DNA from: Mixophyes australis
Lineage: Eukaryota; Chordata; Amphibia; Anura; Limnodynastidae
Assembly: GCA_036250195.1 (NCBI GenBank)
Contig: JAVHZZ010000011.1
Span: forward strand, 49,498,811-49,562,810
Reading direction: 5' to 3'
Length of the DNA: 64,000 nucleotides
The notes under the pieces: generated by a model
Seen by the model: only the letters and a program-made list of their open reading frames with translations
Told to the model about the DNA's origin: nothing
Database searches by the model: none
Part shown: positions 1 through 10,949 of the stretch, one piece after another
Position numbering within the stretch: position 1 is the first letter of the stretch
Layout: each line of letters starts with the position of its first letter
Translations under genes and position numbers: made by a program

Positions 1-1
1 T

Positions 2-277
2 GTTTCTGCTTTGAACAATAATGAATATAATTTAAAGTTCGTTAGTCGTTTCCATCCATCTAGTATGGATTTCTTGGATATCCAGATGAATATTGAGAAT
101 GGAAAGTTGGTGACTTCCACTTTTAAGAAAAAAGTTGATGTTGTGAGTTATTTGCACTATAAGAGTTCACACTATAGGAAATGGAGAGACAACATACCAA
201 AAGGTCAGCTTATGCGACTGAAGAGAAACTGTACTTCAAAGGAAACATTCAATCTACATTCAATCTACATTGGGTGA
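2..277 (+). pseudogene. Penelope-like element reverse transcriptase, C-terminal fragment
   Basis: The reading frame is open from the window edge and ends at a TGA at 275-277. The translated part contains FLDIQMNIENGKLVTSTFKK, then a block like YLHYKSSHYRKW, then IPKGQLMRLKRNC. This order (FLD-I--KDG-L-T, then SSH, then IP-SQ--R--R-C) is the signature of the region just after the polymerase core in Penelope-like retroelements. No GIY-YIG endonuclease follows, and the frame ends after a short duplicated stretch, so this is a broken copy. The 5' part lies outside the window. The identification rests on motif recognition only. Confidence 0.7.
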
Positions 278-1660
278 CATCCAATGTTGCCTGTCTCCTT
301 CATCTATGATATATCCATACATATCTATATATATTGGTCTATACATGTTTTATATTTTTATACTTGTACGCAGTTCAAGATAGATCCAGTCAGATGACTT
401 GTGCTGCAGTCCAATTGACCCATTAAGGATTATATGTAGATTGATTTATATATCTATATATGTGTATGTATTGTATTAAATTGTATTCATTTTAGAGTTG
501 TGGTATCAGTGTGAGAATTTAGGATTCTTGGATACTCATGGATCCTGAAAATAGTAATTTGATCCGTGTTGTGAGGTTGTTATTATTAGTATTACTTTAC
601 TATTATGATTATATATATTTTATATATATTTTATATTTTATTTTCAACACATATATATTATCTTTTTTATATATGCATTGGTTTTTTTTGGGGTTTTTTT
701 TCTAAGTGTTTTGTTTTGACATATGTATTGTAAACAATTGGTAGATTATTTTGCCTTATTAATGAAATGTCCCAATACCTTTAATGGAGTTAACTGAATG
801 TGCATCTTTTACCACAAGCACGATTGGAGCATATAGTGCACATTTCGAATCAGCTGTTGATTGATTAATCACGTTAAGGATATTTGAAGGGGCACTGGAT
901 TAGAACAGAACACTTCCTCTGAAGAAATCACCAGGCAGGTGATGAAACGCGTCAGGTGACTAGGAGACCTCACTGAGCCATTGGAATACACTACTCCTTG
1001 ACCCCGTTATTGTTCAGTAAACCCTGGAAGTTGCTATCTTTTAGCCATCTAATTGTTATCAGCCTGTTATGCCGCGAGTGTTTTTGCCGAGATTGATATC
1101 ATCTATCTGAACCAACATTTCTAGCTACGGCTTCACCGCGAGCTCCACAGAGTTTTTACATGGTATGAGGCTTATGCGCTTACAGACCTCAGCACGGGAC
1201 TGAGCTGCGGACCACGTCTGTATAGCGCTAACTGCTCATGCAGTAAGTGACATTTATCTGCCTCATAGAGTGCTTCTACTATTGATACAGACGGCATTTA
1301 TATACTTTCGGGAGAACATGTAAAACACTGAAGTAGTGTATGTTGTAATCACGTCATCAATCACCTTTATATCAATAGTGTGGCCACACTTCTTTATTTT
1401 TCAGCTTCGCTCCACTTCGTGTTTTTCACCGGGTCATTGATTGGACATTGATATTTTTATATTGTGGGACTTACAGTCGGTCACCCAATATTGAGTGACC
1501 AATCAGATTATTTACAATTTATATCCAACATTTATATAGATATATCTGATTTATACATGTTTAGTCCTGTATCCACTGGCCAGTGATGATTTTATATTGG
1601 ATGGTATGTTTGTATTAATAAAGTGTATATTTCCACTTCACGGATCTATTAGTGCATTAA
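278..1660 (+). mobile_element. Penelope-like element 3' region (AT-rich, probable terminal repeat)
   Basis: This stretch has no coding potential. It is AT-rich to about 780, with many TATATA runs. A GC-richer segment follows and contains the hammerhead-like motif at 916-956. An AATAAA at about 1616-1622 could be the polyadenylation signal. Its position after the reverse transcriptase relic on the same strand suggests the element's 3' UTR or LTR-like end. The right border is a guess. Confidence 0.4.
916..956 (+). ncRNA. Hammerhead ribozyme-like motif of a Penelope-like element
   Basis: Core box 1 CTGAAGA (919-925) fits CUGANGA. Stem II is six perfect pairs, ATCACC (927-932) with GGTGAT (938-943), closed by loop AGGCA. 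Core box 2 GAAA is at 944-947. A tiny stem III is ACGCGT (947-952), the expected cleavage base is C953, and stem I pairs CCT (916-918) with AGG (954-956). One extra base, A926, sits between box 1 and stem II. Minimal hammerheads with very short stem III are known in Penelope-like elements. Activity is unknown. Confidence 0.55.
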
Positions 1661-1744
1661 TTGTGTACATCAGTATATTGCACTGTTGTGTGTTCAGCAG
1701 GCATGGTAAGTAACTGTTCTCTTCATTCTTCGCCCTCTTCATGG

Positions 1745-2051
1745 GCACAGCCAGGGGCAAACACAGGATTTGTAGAGAGGGGTTTCCACACCACATCGCG
1801 AGTGGGCGTGACCAGCATGCATGGGGGTGTGGCTATAATTTTAGACAGTGCTTGGCTGCCCTCCAACTCTTTATATCCCCATAATACACATGGGCAATGC
1901 TGCGTGCACTACAGTTAGGTGCACGCAGCTCTCCCTTTTCAAACAGAGCCGTGTGAAGCGGTGGCAGGGTCCAGCCACCTAAATTATACAGTGCCCCAGA
2001 CTTGGAGGGGGGTTTATAGGCACTAGGAAACACCCCCTCGGTTTGCCTATG
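1745..2051 (+). repeat. Dispersed repeat family A, copy 1
   Basis: About 300 bp closely resemble 49325-49622 in the same orientation, from a shared GGGGCAAAC-CAGGATTTG start to a shared CTCGGTTTGCCTATGA end. Most differences are single-base changes and small indels. No inverted ends were found, so the class is unknown. Open frames inside it are incidental. Confidence 0.75.
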
Positions 2052-2335
2052 ACAGCAACCAGGTCAATTTTCACGGGCACAGCGGGGCACATCTCTACAC
2101 TGCCATCTAGCTCTGTATGTGTAGTGTACTGTACTCTATTCCTATATCTGCTGTGTTTGATTACTTACACCTGCTGAATCTTGGGGATTGATGGTATTAA
2201 AGAGACACAAATGTCTGGCATGTTATTACTCAGTGGTTTTAACAGTATATCCTACTTGCGTCTGTATTGCATAACAGCGCATCAGCTTCTCCCTCTGTGA
2301 TAGTCATTCTGGTTCCTTGAGTCAAGTACACTAAG

Positions 2336-2645
2336 AGCCTGAGTCATTAAGGCAAAAAAGGAGTAAATGTTCTCTGGGACAAACCATGTTACAATGCAAG
2401 GGGTGCAAATTAGTTTATTATTTTGCACATAAGTTAAATGCTGACTGTTTTTTCATCTAGCACACAAATACTTAATAACTTTATTATTACACTGAAATAT
2501 AAAGTTGATCTAGGACATGCCCTACCCCAACTATAAATCTTTCCCCACATTTTAAATTTTCTGCCCCCCTCCAATGCAACATGGTTTTGCCCAGGTGCAA
2601 ATGTTACTCCTTTTTTATGCTTTGCTCTCCTTAATGACTCAGGCC
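2336..2645. mobile_element. MITE with terminal inverted repeats (family B, full copy)
   Basis: The ends are inverted copies: AGCCTGAGTCATTAAGG on the left and its complement CCTTAATGACTCAGGCC on the right. Subterminal similarity continues (GGAGTAA, then CC-TGTTAC/GCAATGCAAGG-type sequence). CTAAG flanks both sides (2331-2335 and 2646-2650) and may be the target duplication. A truncated, inverted relative lies at 11312-11578. It is non-coding. Confidence 0.65.
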
Positions 2646-2650
2646 CTAAG

Positions 2651-4450
2651 TGTGGCAATGCTGACTTCTTCCAGCTTGTCCACTTTATTTCCGGAAATTA
2701 TTGATTCTAGTTACATCTTCCTGTAAGCAATGGCTCTGTTTCATTGCAGCTTGTCAATTTCATGGCCAGAGATTTCATATTTGGGTGTTGGATATATTCT
2801 ATTGTAAGTAACGGTGCTGTATGCTGGCTATAAAGAAAATGAACTGTGCATATACACAACTATATATTTCTACTACTTGGAAAGTGTCAAGTAATTATCT
2901 ATGCCTTGTGATTCACCTATACTTCAGTCCTCATTGCCTATTTTATATTATTGAAGTAGTATTGGAAATGACCTGCTCTTTACATTATATACTGAACTTT
3001 TATCATTTTAAACCTGTGTTGTCTTGCTTTTGTGCTACTTGGTGCAAGAGGTAGAGATTACCAGTAACTGGACTCTAATCCTATTTCAGTTCAAAACCAT
3101 CACCTCTTCTTTTACTAACCAACTCATCCCTTTTTTTCTTAAAAATAAGTAATGTTCTTGAATTCACCAGTTTATACTGCTATTGTTATATTTCATTGTA
3201 CATGACTTTGTTGTAAAACGATCTACTTCAGTGCTTACTGTGGGCTACAGATATGTGTAGAAGTAAGGACCTCATAGAACGTATGATAGATAGAAAGCAA
3301 GACTTAACACTGCAAAAACACAGTCCAGAAAACACAATAACAGAAAATGAGAGCACAAGCCACTAAAAGGTAATGACAGAAGTAGCAGGGTAGCAGTTGC
3401 TATGTGTCTAGCAGGGCTGGCATAAGGTCTGTGGGTACCTTAGGTGATATCCCATACCCTCTTGGAGGCGGTGCCTCTACACCTTGGTGGTGGCACTCCT
3501 CGGAAGTTGTGTCCATCCTTGGAAGCGATGGCGCCTCTACCCAAGCTGCTTCTTCCCACAGCAGGCCGGTGGTAGGGGCAGCATCTCCTGTATCTCAGAC
3601 TGGACGTGTGGAGCTGGGATGTAACATCACCATCCAGCACAAAACACCCAGCCCTTCACTAACATTGAGAAGCAGTAGCTGACCACTTTACAGGTAAGAA
3701 GCTGTTGGTGCCGGTGCTCCATATGTTAGGCATTAAAACCACTGGATGAGTGACACGTTACTGATTCTGTGATTTAGGCAGCCCTTAATCGCTGGCACTG
3801 TGAGTTTCACTAATGGTAGCTACAGCCCTGCATTTAGCGGCCATCTGTGCTGCTTTGGACCCTATTCCCCTCTGCTTTCTCAGATAATAGTGCGGCATGG
3901 AGATTTTAAGCTCCCAGCTATGTGACTGCTGACAATACAATGCATATGAAAACCCAGAATGCTGTATGTACAATCCAGCATGGTAGGCTCCAAAATGTTA
4001 AAGTAAGGAAACTAAATTCTGATGTGCCCTTTTTGCTTGAGAAGTACAGAGCAGCACACAGTGAAATGAAGGATGGCGTCTGACCAGATTAGCAACATAA
4101 GGGGAGAATAATGGAGGGGAGAGTGTCCTTTGTTATAAACTTTGTGGACCCCATCAAAAAGTTTGCTATGGGCCCACAAATGTCTTATTAAATCCCTGGC
4201 AAGAGCTTTTTAGAAGCAGTCATCCCTGAGCAGACAGCACTGTTCTGCATTTGGGAAAACATGCAGTGAGTGCAAAAAAAAAAGATAATTTTCCCAGGGT
4301 TTGTTAACAGAACACATTCAAAGTACAACTCACTACTGAGATAAAAACAGAAGTATCTTCAAATTTTATCAAATAGGGCCAGGAAATACTTATGTATCTC
4401 TGTAGTTTCAGCCACTAGAGCTTAGCATCAGCAGAGAAATGGGAAACCAA
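2651..4450. other. Intergenic DNA without a recognised gene
   Basis: No conserved coding frame was seen. The part from about 3414 (CAGGGCTGGCATAAGG) to 4195 (AATCCCTG) may be a decayed hAT-type element, but no target duplication matches, so no call is made. The short frames here show no family motifs. Confidence 0.4.
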
Positions 4451-4479
4451 AAATACTTTGTCACCTAGACTGTGGTGCT

Positions 4480-5440
4480 ATCTGTCGACATACAAAAAGG
4501 ACTACAAAATGACTAACAGAAGAGCAATGTTTAGCTCAAATGGTACAAGATGCCAATATGATAAAGGATATGGACATCAGTTTATCCATAATGCATCTTG
4601 GCCAGCTGGTGGGCAGGGAGGGCATTCATTCCTTTCAGGAGATCCAAGAGAGTTTCTCCCTTTCACCGCAGGAACCCTGGGTATACCTACAAATAAAACT
4701 TTTGTCAGGCACTAACCATATTGTGCATTTGAAGAGAGCTCTTGCCAATCGAGACATTGTCTCTCCCTGCTTCAGCCCCGTAACATGCTCTCACTAACCA
4801 TTATTAGATTCTCTTAGATGCCCACTCAGCATCTCAGGGATGGAGACCCATAATTTGTCTAGTTGGTATGGGACCCCAAATGTGTTACATAATTTATCCT
4901 CTCATATACTTGCTTCCTGCTGGAGATGTACCACTGGCACTGGTCCCTTACATGGTGGGAATGTACCAAAATTACTTAATACTTGCAAACAGTTATCAAA
5001 TTCAAGAGAGAAATAACTGTAAGGGAGGAGCCAACAGACCCAGGTTTCTTAGTCCTATCTTTTTCCAACATCCCCATTTCCAAATATAAGAAATCTTTCA
5101 GCATTTGCATGATGCTGAAAAAGCACCGATACCTGTACACTAGAGATCCCCATCCCTCCAATTAGGAATGGTTCGGGCACAGATATATAAGTCAGTGGAG
5201 GAGATCAACATAGATTTTCTGTCACATGGATGCAATGGTTGGAATTCAAGTACACATCCACAATCAATGCACGCTCATCACAGTAGTGATCCCCCCTGTA
5301 TATCTGTTGGTTTAGAGAAGACTCTGGCCCGTCACAGACGAGCAATCACTTACACTCCCTACGCTTCAGTGATCACAGATCCCAGTCACCCCTCCCATTT
5401 CCTAACCTCTCTATAGGTTTCAATGCTAATTTAGATTTTG
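4480..5440 (+). pseudogene. Decayed L1-like LINE, ORF2 C-terminal relic
   Basis: Across shifting frames the translation recalls the C-terminal third of L1-clade ORF2. About 4600-4700 reads SFQEIQESFSLSPQEPWVYL, like the L1 block S-FE-L---FNL------YLQ. About 4917-4965 gives CWRC followed by H-WW-C-type residues, the L1 zinc-knuckle-like motif. About 5215-5260 gives a W-QWLEF-type tail. Frameshifts and stops make it inactive. Confidence 0.5.
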
Positions 5441-5579
5441 GTTTGGTTTTAGCAATTGTTTTATAAGAAAAAATAGTGTATACTGGACATTAGTTGTATG
5501 TGAATGTAGTTTCACTTTATCTATCAGGTATTGACAAACAATATATCAAATGTAAATTGAATTGCACATATAAAGGCAG

Positions 5580-5660
5580 AAAAGGCCTTGGTTGGAATCA
5601 AACAAATGATACCAGCACTGTGAGATAGCAATGCTGACCACTGTGCTGTCCATATGTTTT
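5580..5660 (-). repeat. tRNA-derived SINE head fragment
   Basis: On the minus strand the sequence reads like the tRNA-related head of the SINE at 12821: CAGTGGTCAGCATTGCTATC, then CTCACAGTGCTGG, then a B-box-like TTTGATTCCAACC. It breaks off right after the head. It is a short relic, not a functional tRNA. Confidence 0.55.
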
Positions 5661-6430
5661 TGCTATGCTCTGATGACCTACTGAATCATATGTGAGCCTA
5701 AAATTCCCATATCCAAACTCAATGGATATAGAAGAGTTTACAGTATAAATACTATAGAGATTTCTCTGCATTTCAGTAAAGTAGGGCATTAAAGAATTAC
5801 TGTGTATTCATTGAGTAATTGCATAATTAAAAATGAGGAGGAATAAAAATATCATGGTTAAAAATAGATGTACTTTTCTACAATTTAAGAAGTTATGGCA
5901 GATAAACTGAGATTTGGCACCAGGATGAATACATAAAACGGACTGTGGGAGGAGGAAGGGCATTGAAATAAAAAGTCAGGTACTGCAATTGAGAAATTCA
6001 AATCTAAATTTATGCTAGAACGACTGGGTTAAATATAAATGGAACTTTGTCTTTCATTACAGTCCGAGTATGATGTGTGTATATGTAATATGACTTTCAC
6101 TTGGATATAATTCAACATATTACATTCGGCCCTACATTAAAGTACTGGCCTCAAGCAGCATATAACAAAAATGTCAGCTATTGTTTCATGGGTATGATGC
6201 AAGAGTAAATGAAATGGGTATTGATTGGCACAGGCACGCTACGCATCTATATCATATGGCGGGCATACTTGCACATAGAAGCGGATAGATATTGCTGGCA
6301 ATAGTCACCTTTATTAGAATGCGTTTGATCCAGCTCGTAGGCTGGCACATAATATGCCTGCAATCTGTATCTGTATTCAAATCTGCAAAAATCTCAACAT
6401 GTAAAATGGAGCTTATTATCTTCCTCCTGC
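5661..6430. other. Intergenic DNA, nothing recognised
   Basis: This is AT-rich sequence without a supported coding frame, inverted-repeat element or tandem array. Confidence 0.4.
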
Positions 6431-6438
6431 CAGCATCA

Positions 6439-7145
6439 CCACCTGCCCTCAAATCTCCCTTACTATCTATAACACCACAATTTCCTTAGTCTCCCAAGCA
6501 AGCTGCTTTGGTGTCACACTTGACTCCGCCCTCTGCTTTATTCCTCACATAGACTACTCAATATGCTACCAAAATTCTTATCCATTTTCTTGACTATATC
6601 AACCTCCTGCTATCTGGCATTCCTGACATCCATATAGTGTTCTCTCCAGCACCTATTTCCCAGGTGCTCCACCCGGCTGTTTTTATTTGCCAACCGGCTC
6701 TTGGAGCCCAACAGAGTCTTATTAGAATACAATAAACCATTTTGTCCTATTATAACAGACACTACATGAGCACTACAGCCAGCAGTGTGTATGTCCTGGC
6801 AGGTGTGGGCAATAACCTCCAACATTTTTTCAATATTATTGCAAAGGATTACACTGTCCCCACCCGGGTTAATTCTTAATGGCACCTGCCTGTCAAAATT
6901 TTCCTGGGAGAACACTGAATAAAGCCACACAATCCATCCTAAATGTTGCTGCAAGACTGATCTTCCTTTCATACCGCTCCACATCTGCTGTACCACGTTA
7001 CAAATCCCTACACTGGTTCCCAGTTTCCTCCAAAATCAAATTACTCACCCTTACCTACAAAGCCCTCAACAACACTAACCCCTGCATACATCTCAAATCT
7101 CTGTGGAGCACTGTGGTGCCGTAAAAATGTACGATAATAAATAAT
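6439..7145 (+). pseudogene. L2-like LINE ORF2 relic, split by an inserted element
   Basis: The left part (6439-6635) gives LGVTLDS-like and IPHID-like residues and ends with LDYINLLLSGIPD. The right part (6917-7123) resumes with LNKATQSILNVAARLIFLSY and LHWFPVSSKIKLLTLTYKAL. In L2/CR1-type LINEs these blocks are adjacent (LL-GLPD---KLQ--QN-AARL, then LHWLPV--RI-FK-L-L-YKAL). The tail (7100-7145), with a -TGGTGC-----AATAAATAATAAT end, also fits an L2-type 3' end. The copy is clearly inactive. Confidence 0.65.
6636..6916. mobile_element. Short inverted-ended element inserted in the LINE (family C)
   Basis: It starts AGTGTTCTCTCCAGCAC and ends CTGGGAGAACACT, inverted ends of about 9-14 bp. Its interior (CACCCGGCTG, GGGCAATAAC, TTACACTGTCCCCACC) resembles 21040-21295. 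Removing it rejoins the LINE reading frame neighbourhood on each side. No clean target duplication was found. Confidence 0.55.
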
Positions 7146-7321
7146 AATCATCTGCATTGGTTCTACATTCTGCAAACACACCTTTACTATACTCAATCTA
7201 CTTTAGAACGGACCTCCCCTCCTATCACGTCTCCTCAGGTACAATCAGCCGCAAGTGTGGATGTATGCAACCTATCAGGCGTAGTTACCCCCACTGAAAC
7301 AATGCTATTTCATTCAGTGTC

Positions 7322-7522
7322 ATTGAGGTTGGGTCATAATGACTCGGGGCGTTTTAAATTACGTATATCTTTTTACTTAGTTATTCAATGGTGCCAGACC
7401 TCTCAGTAGCTGGAGTTAAGACCCCTCCCTACCCGTTTCCCACTACCTCAGTCAGCCAGCATCAGAGCAGAGAACTAGATGGGTGCAAACTTCAAAAAGG
7501 TTATTATGACCGAACCTCAATT
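7322..7522. mobile_element. Probable MITE (inverted ends)
   Basis: The left end TTGAGGTTGGGTCATAATGA (7323-7342) is the inverted partner of TTATTATGACCGAACCTCAA (7501-7520), with a few mismatches. The element is about 200 bp and non-coding. It lies directly upstream of the piggyBac relic, but I see no proof that they belong together. Confidence 0.4.
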
Positions 7523-7554
7523 TTGTGCCATTTTAGTATGTGATGTTTTATTCT

Positions 7555-7990
7555 TTTGAGTAGATGTTGCAGACGAGATTTTTTCAACATATGATGTGAT
7601 TTGAATTTTGAGAAAATGGGCCCTATTTTTTTATGCCATGCTAAATATGGCTGGAATCAATGCGATCACAATATATCGGAAGAATAATAATAGTGTGTTG
7701 CAAAAACGATGTAAATTCATCAAAACCTTGGATCTTGCTCTACTAAATGAATACTTGAGAATCCGCAAAGATCAAAGATGTATTTTGTTTACCAAGAGAA
7801 ATGCGCAAAAGATTTCACTGGAGAATCTTCAGAGGAGCCACCAGCAAAAGTACTAGGAGTTCGAAAAAGATGTCAAGTGTGTCTCACTAAAAAAAGATGT
7901 CAAGACCACTCATATATGCCAAGCGGGTTACAAATTTATATGCCGGGAACACATGATTTCATATTACGTTTGTAGTGATAAGCTGGGTGA
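7555..7990 (+). pseudogene. piggyBac-like transposase C-terminal relic
   Basis: In the first frame a block VDVADEIFSTYDV is followed by LRKWALFFYAMLNMAGINAI (7608 onward), matching the piggyBac block VD--D-----Y----RT-RWPL-IFY-MLNIA--NA. A second frame from about 7830 reads RKRCQVCLTKKRCQDHSYM, like the RKRC--C---K-RKT---C cysteine-rich tail of PGBD4-type transposases. The domain is thus split by a frameshift and several zinc-binding residues are lost. The upstream catalytic region is absent. Confidence 0.65.
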
Positions 7991-8175
7991 AACTGATTAG
8001 TTGTAAGACTGATTTTGGGTTTGCATTCTTTTCATTTTCAAAGATCTCATACTTAATTCAACGAAAAAGTTTAATTTTACATGAAAAGTTCATTTTTTGT
8101 TAGCAATAACACAGAAGTTGTTAATTTTTTTGAAGACTAGATAGAAAAAAAAAGTTTCTTCTCCATTCTCTATGA

Positions 8176-8322
8176 CAGTGTTGGCTAACCTGTGACACTC
8201 CAGGTGTTGTGAAACTATAAGCCCCAGCATACCCGTCCAGCAATAAGCTGCTATATATTGGCAAAGCATGCTGGGATTTGTAGTTCACAAACACCTGGAG
8301 TGTCACAGGTTAGCCAACACTG
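8176..8322. mobile_element. hAT-type MITE with 8-bp target duplication
   Basis: The element begins CAGTGTTGGCTAACCTGTGA and ends with the near-perfect complement, with arms of about 40 bp. CTCTATGA flanks it on both sides (8168-8175 and 8323-8330). An 8-bp duplication and CAGTG ends are typical of hAT transposons. It is non-coding. Confidence 0.85.
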
Positions 8323-8330
8323 CTCTATGA

Positions 8331-8930
8331 CTTTTTTTTTTTTCTCAAAAAAGCTCATTCAGTAGTTCATTACTCCAAATATACTAATGATCTTCTAAAA
8401 TCATCCTTAAAATTTTACAGTCGATGTCCGTGTAACTTTCCACCACAATGAGTCTGTGTTAACACTAGTAGGCAAGCACCAACGGTTCATGTATGTTTGC
8501 AATTCAGAAGGAGAATGGGTAAGACAAAAGATTTAAGTGACTGAATGCAGCATAGTATTGGACGAGAGACATAAGTATAAGGAACATTGTCGGTGTGAGG
8601 GCAAGGATAAGGCAAAATTGCATGAGTTCACAAATCCAGCTAGCCAATTATCAGCAATGTAGACTGGTGCACACTGTATAGTAGGAGAGTAGGTGTAGTC
8701 TGCTTGGTCATAGCAGGCCTGATGAAAGTGGCTTACCTCAGCATTTTACTAAATCAAGGTCAATTCCAATAGTCAATTTCATGCACCTTTAAATATTAGT
8801 GCAACCATATTCATCATATTTCCTGCTATACATTTAGGAGACTGACTCCAGTGTAATACAAACAGCAACACAATAAAAGCTAATCGATTAGTAGGTACAA
8901 AATAATTCAAACACGTTTGTTTCTGTTTTT
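8331..8930. other. Intergenic DNA beyond the TBCEL 3' end
   Basis: No recognisable gene or element was seen. It is AT-rich with short homopolymer runs. Confidence 0.4.
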
Positions 8931-8932
8931 TT

Positions 8933-8942
8933 TTTATTTATT
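8933..8942 (-). terminator. Candidate TBCEL polyadenylation signals
   Basis: On the minus strand two overlapping AATAAA hexamers lie here, about 1.7 kb downstream of the TBCEL stop codon. This would give a 3' UTR of plausible length. An alternative AATAAA occurs near 10299, so the real site is uncertain. Confidence 0.35.
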
Positions 8943-10630
8943 TCAAATTAAACAACCACTAAAAAGGTGTTAAGCCGTGTCTCCAGATATACCATTGTAA
9001 GAAGGAAGTATCACATCATACATGTTTTGCTATAAGAGGTATGGATGTAAAACTATTTACATCTATTTAGATAAAACAGTTCTCCTGTATTACTCTTCAG
9101 CATATATTCACAAACTGCAACGATGTATAGGACGTGGCCCTTCTTAGCGTTGTTTAACTCAATTTGTTATATTTCTTTCTACTTATTGTCCTGTGCAAGT
9201 CTCTCTGAGTTAAATAGTTCTTTTTATGTGACCCCTTTGAGTGAAATATGAGTTGGAGCAATACCTCTCGGAAGAAAGCTTCACAATTTACATTGTTCCT
9301 TTTTATATTCACTTAACAGGAAAGAAACAGAATCCTCCAAACACTGCTAAAGAGGGAAAAGAGGGTAAAATATATACAGGGAGTGTCAAAGAACGGGGAA
9401 TAAAGAAATCCACAGAGGAAACAGTATAGAGTTAGCTCAACAGGAGTTTAATTAAAAGTTGATAAAGATTATCTGCCAACAAGAAAACAGAGAAGAGTGA
9501 ATATAGGTTGAGAAGGATAATGAGGGATCTTATCAATATTCTGCTAAGATACTGTACTCCCCATCTTTAAGACTAATGAAAAGGTCAGATACTTTTATGT
9601 GAAAGAACCTTTTCCAGAGAGGTATATTACAGCATATTACATAAGGCAGATGGAACAAGGCAATAGAAACAGAACGTGAGGGCACCACAAGAGGCTAAAA
9701 ACAATTATTGTAAAACTAAATAATAAAATAATAAATTAAAGTCATATTTATTAATACAATGCATACACATTGGCTGTTTTGAATAGAAAAAGGTGCAAAT
9801 AAATATTATTTTAAAACATTTAAAAAGGAGAACCCCGGGTACTTATAATAGATATCTAGTACGATCACGGAGACCTCAGCCATTTGTAGGGTACTTATGT
9901 AACTTACACTACAGTACAAAACACAACTTCAGTATTTTGCATCCGAAACTCTTCTGAGGTATATGTGTTGGGACGCAGAGTGGACATTTTGCGTGGCAGG
10001 TATATAACACGGTGGGGTCCTTGTGGGAGACCCCTTGGAATTTTGCAGGTTGGAAAGAATGGGACAAAGCTAAATACAAAAGATAAAATAATGACCTGGA
10101 CTTCTCCTTTAACTAGATAAAACTATGGCAATGCTGCTGCTGTGATGACTCAGTAAGAGACAAATAATGCTGTTTAATGCGCTTCTCAAATAGTGAAATT
10201 GCCCTACAGCACAAGGCTTTGATACTGTTTATCACATGACACCACCCATGGGTCTCTCATAGCTAGTTTGTGTGACCTGACCAATTGTGAAAGCTGTTTA
10301 TTAGTGCAATTTTTAATGCTTGGAACATGCGTATACCAGGCGCTATATGTCAGGCAAAAGGTGAGGATACTAGCTGCAGATTTTTTTAGATTAAACTAAA
10401 TGGGTGGATGGGACATTTAAATCCTTCATAAACAGGTGGGATTGTGATTTCTATTCTTTAAGTGATCATATCTCACAATTCACTACCAAAGGGGCGCCAG
10501 TGCATAGCTATATTCTGACATGAAAGGGAGATTACGAAGTAAATTATATAAAATACAATTAAATCAATACAAAAACAAAACAAAAAACAAAACTGTAGAT
10601 ATAGCATATATACATATATATTACTAAAGG
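8943..10630 (-). other. TBCEL: Probable TBCEL 3' untranslated region
   Basis: This directly follows the stop codon on the minus strand. I saw no inverted-ended element, SINE or LINE in it, unlike the surrounding DNA. That fits a transcribed 3' UTR but does not prove it. The extent depends on the polyadenylation site. Confidence 0.4.
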
Positions 10631-10949
10631 TCATTTGATTTTTGGTTCCACATAAAATTTCACTCCATCACGGACATTATAGGAATGTAACGCTCGTGTG
10701 CTGAATTTCAACTCTTCAGGCCCGAAAGGGGCTTCGTGGTCCAAGTAGTAAAGTCGCATTTTGTTTGTGGACAATCGTAGTAAAGTCTTAAGCTGCTTTT
10801 TGAATTCAGCTACGGTCTGATCAAGCCGGATACTTATCTTTTGTACTTTCTCTTCAAAGTGAATATCAACACTGGCTTGGTGCTGTGGTCGAAGGTCAAC
10901 CTCAGCCAGAGGTTCCAGCTTGCCATACTTTGTAACCAGCTCCTGATAC
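10631..10949 (-). CDS. TBCEL: TBCEL terminal coding exon
   Basis: The 319-nt exon, including the stop, encodes [20 protein letters not shown] followed by the ubiquitin-like domain ([40 protein letters not shown], and the end YVEPKIK). The acceptor CCTGCAG ends at 10950. The open frame continues upstream into the intron, but those residues are not coding. Confidence 0.97.
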
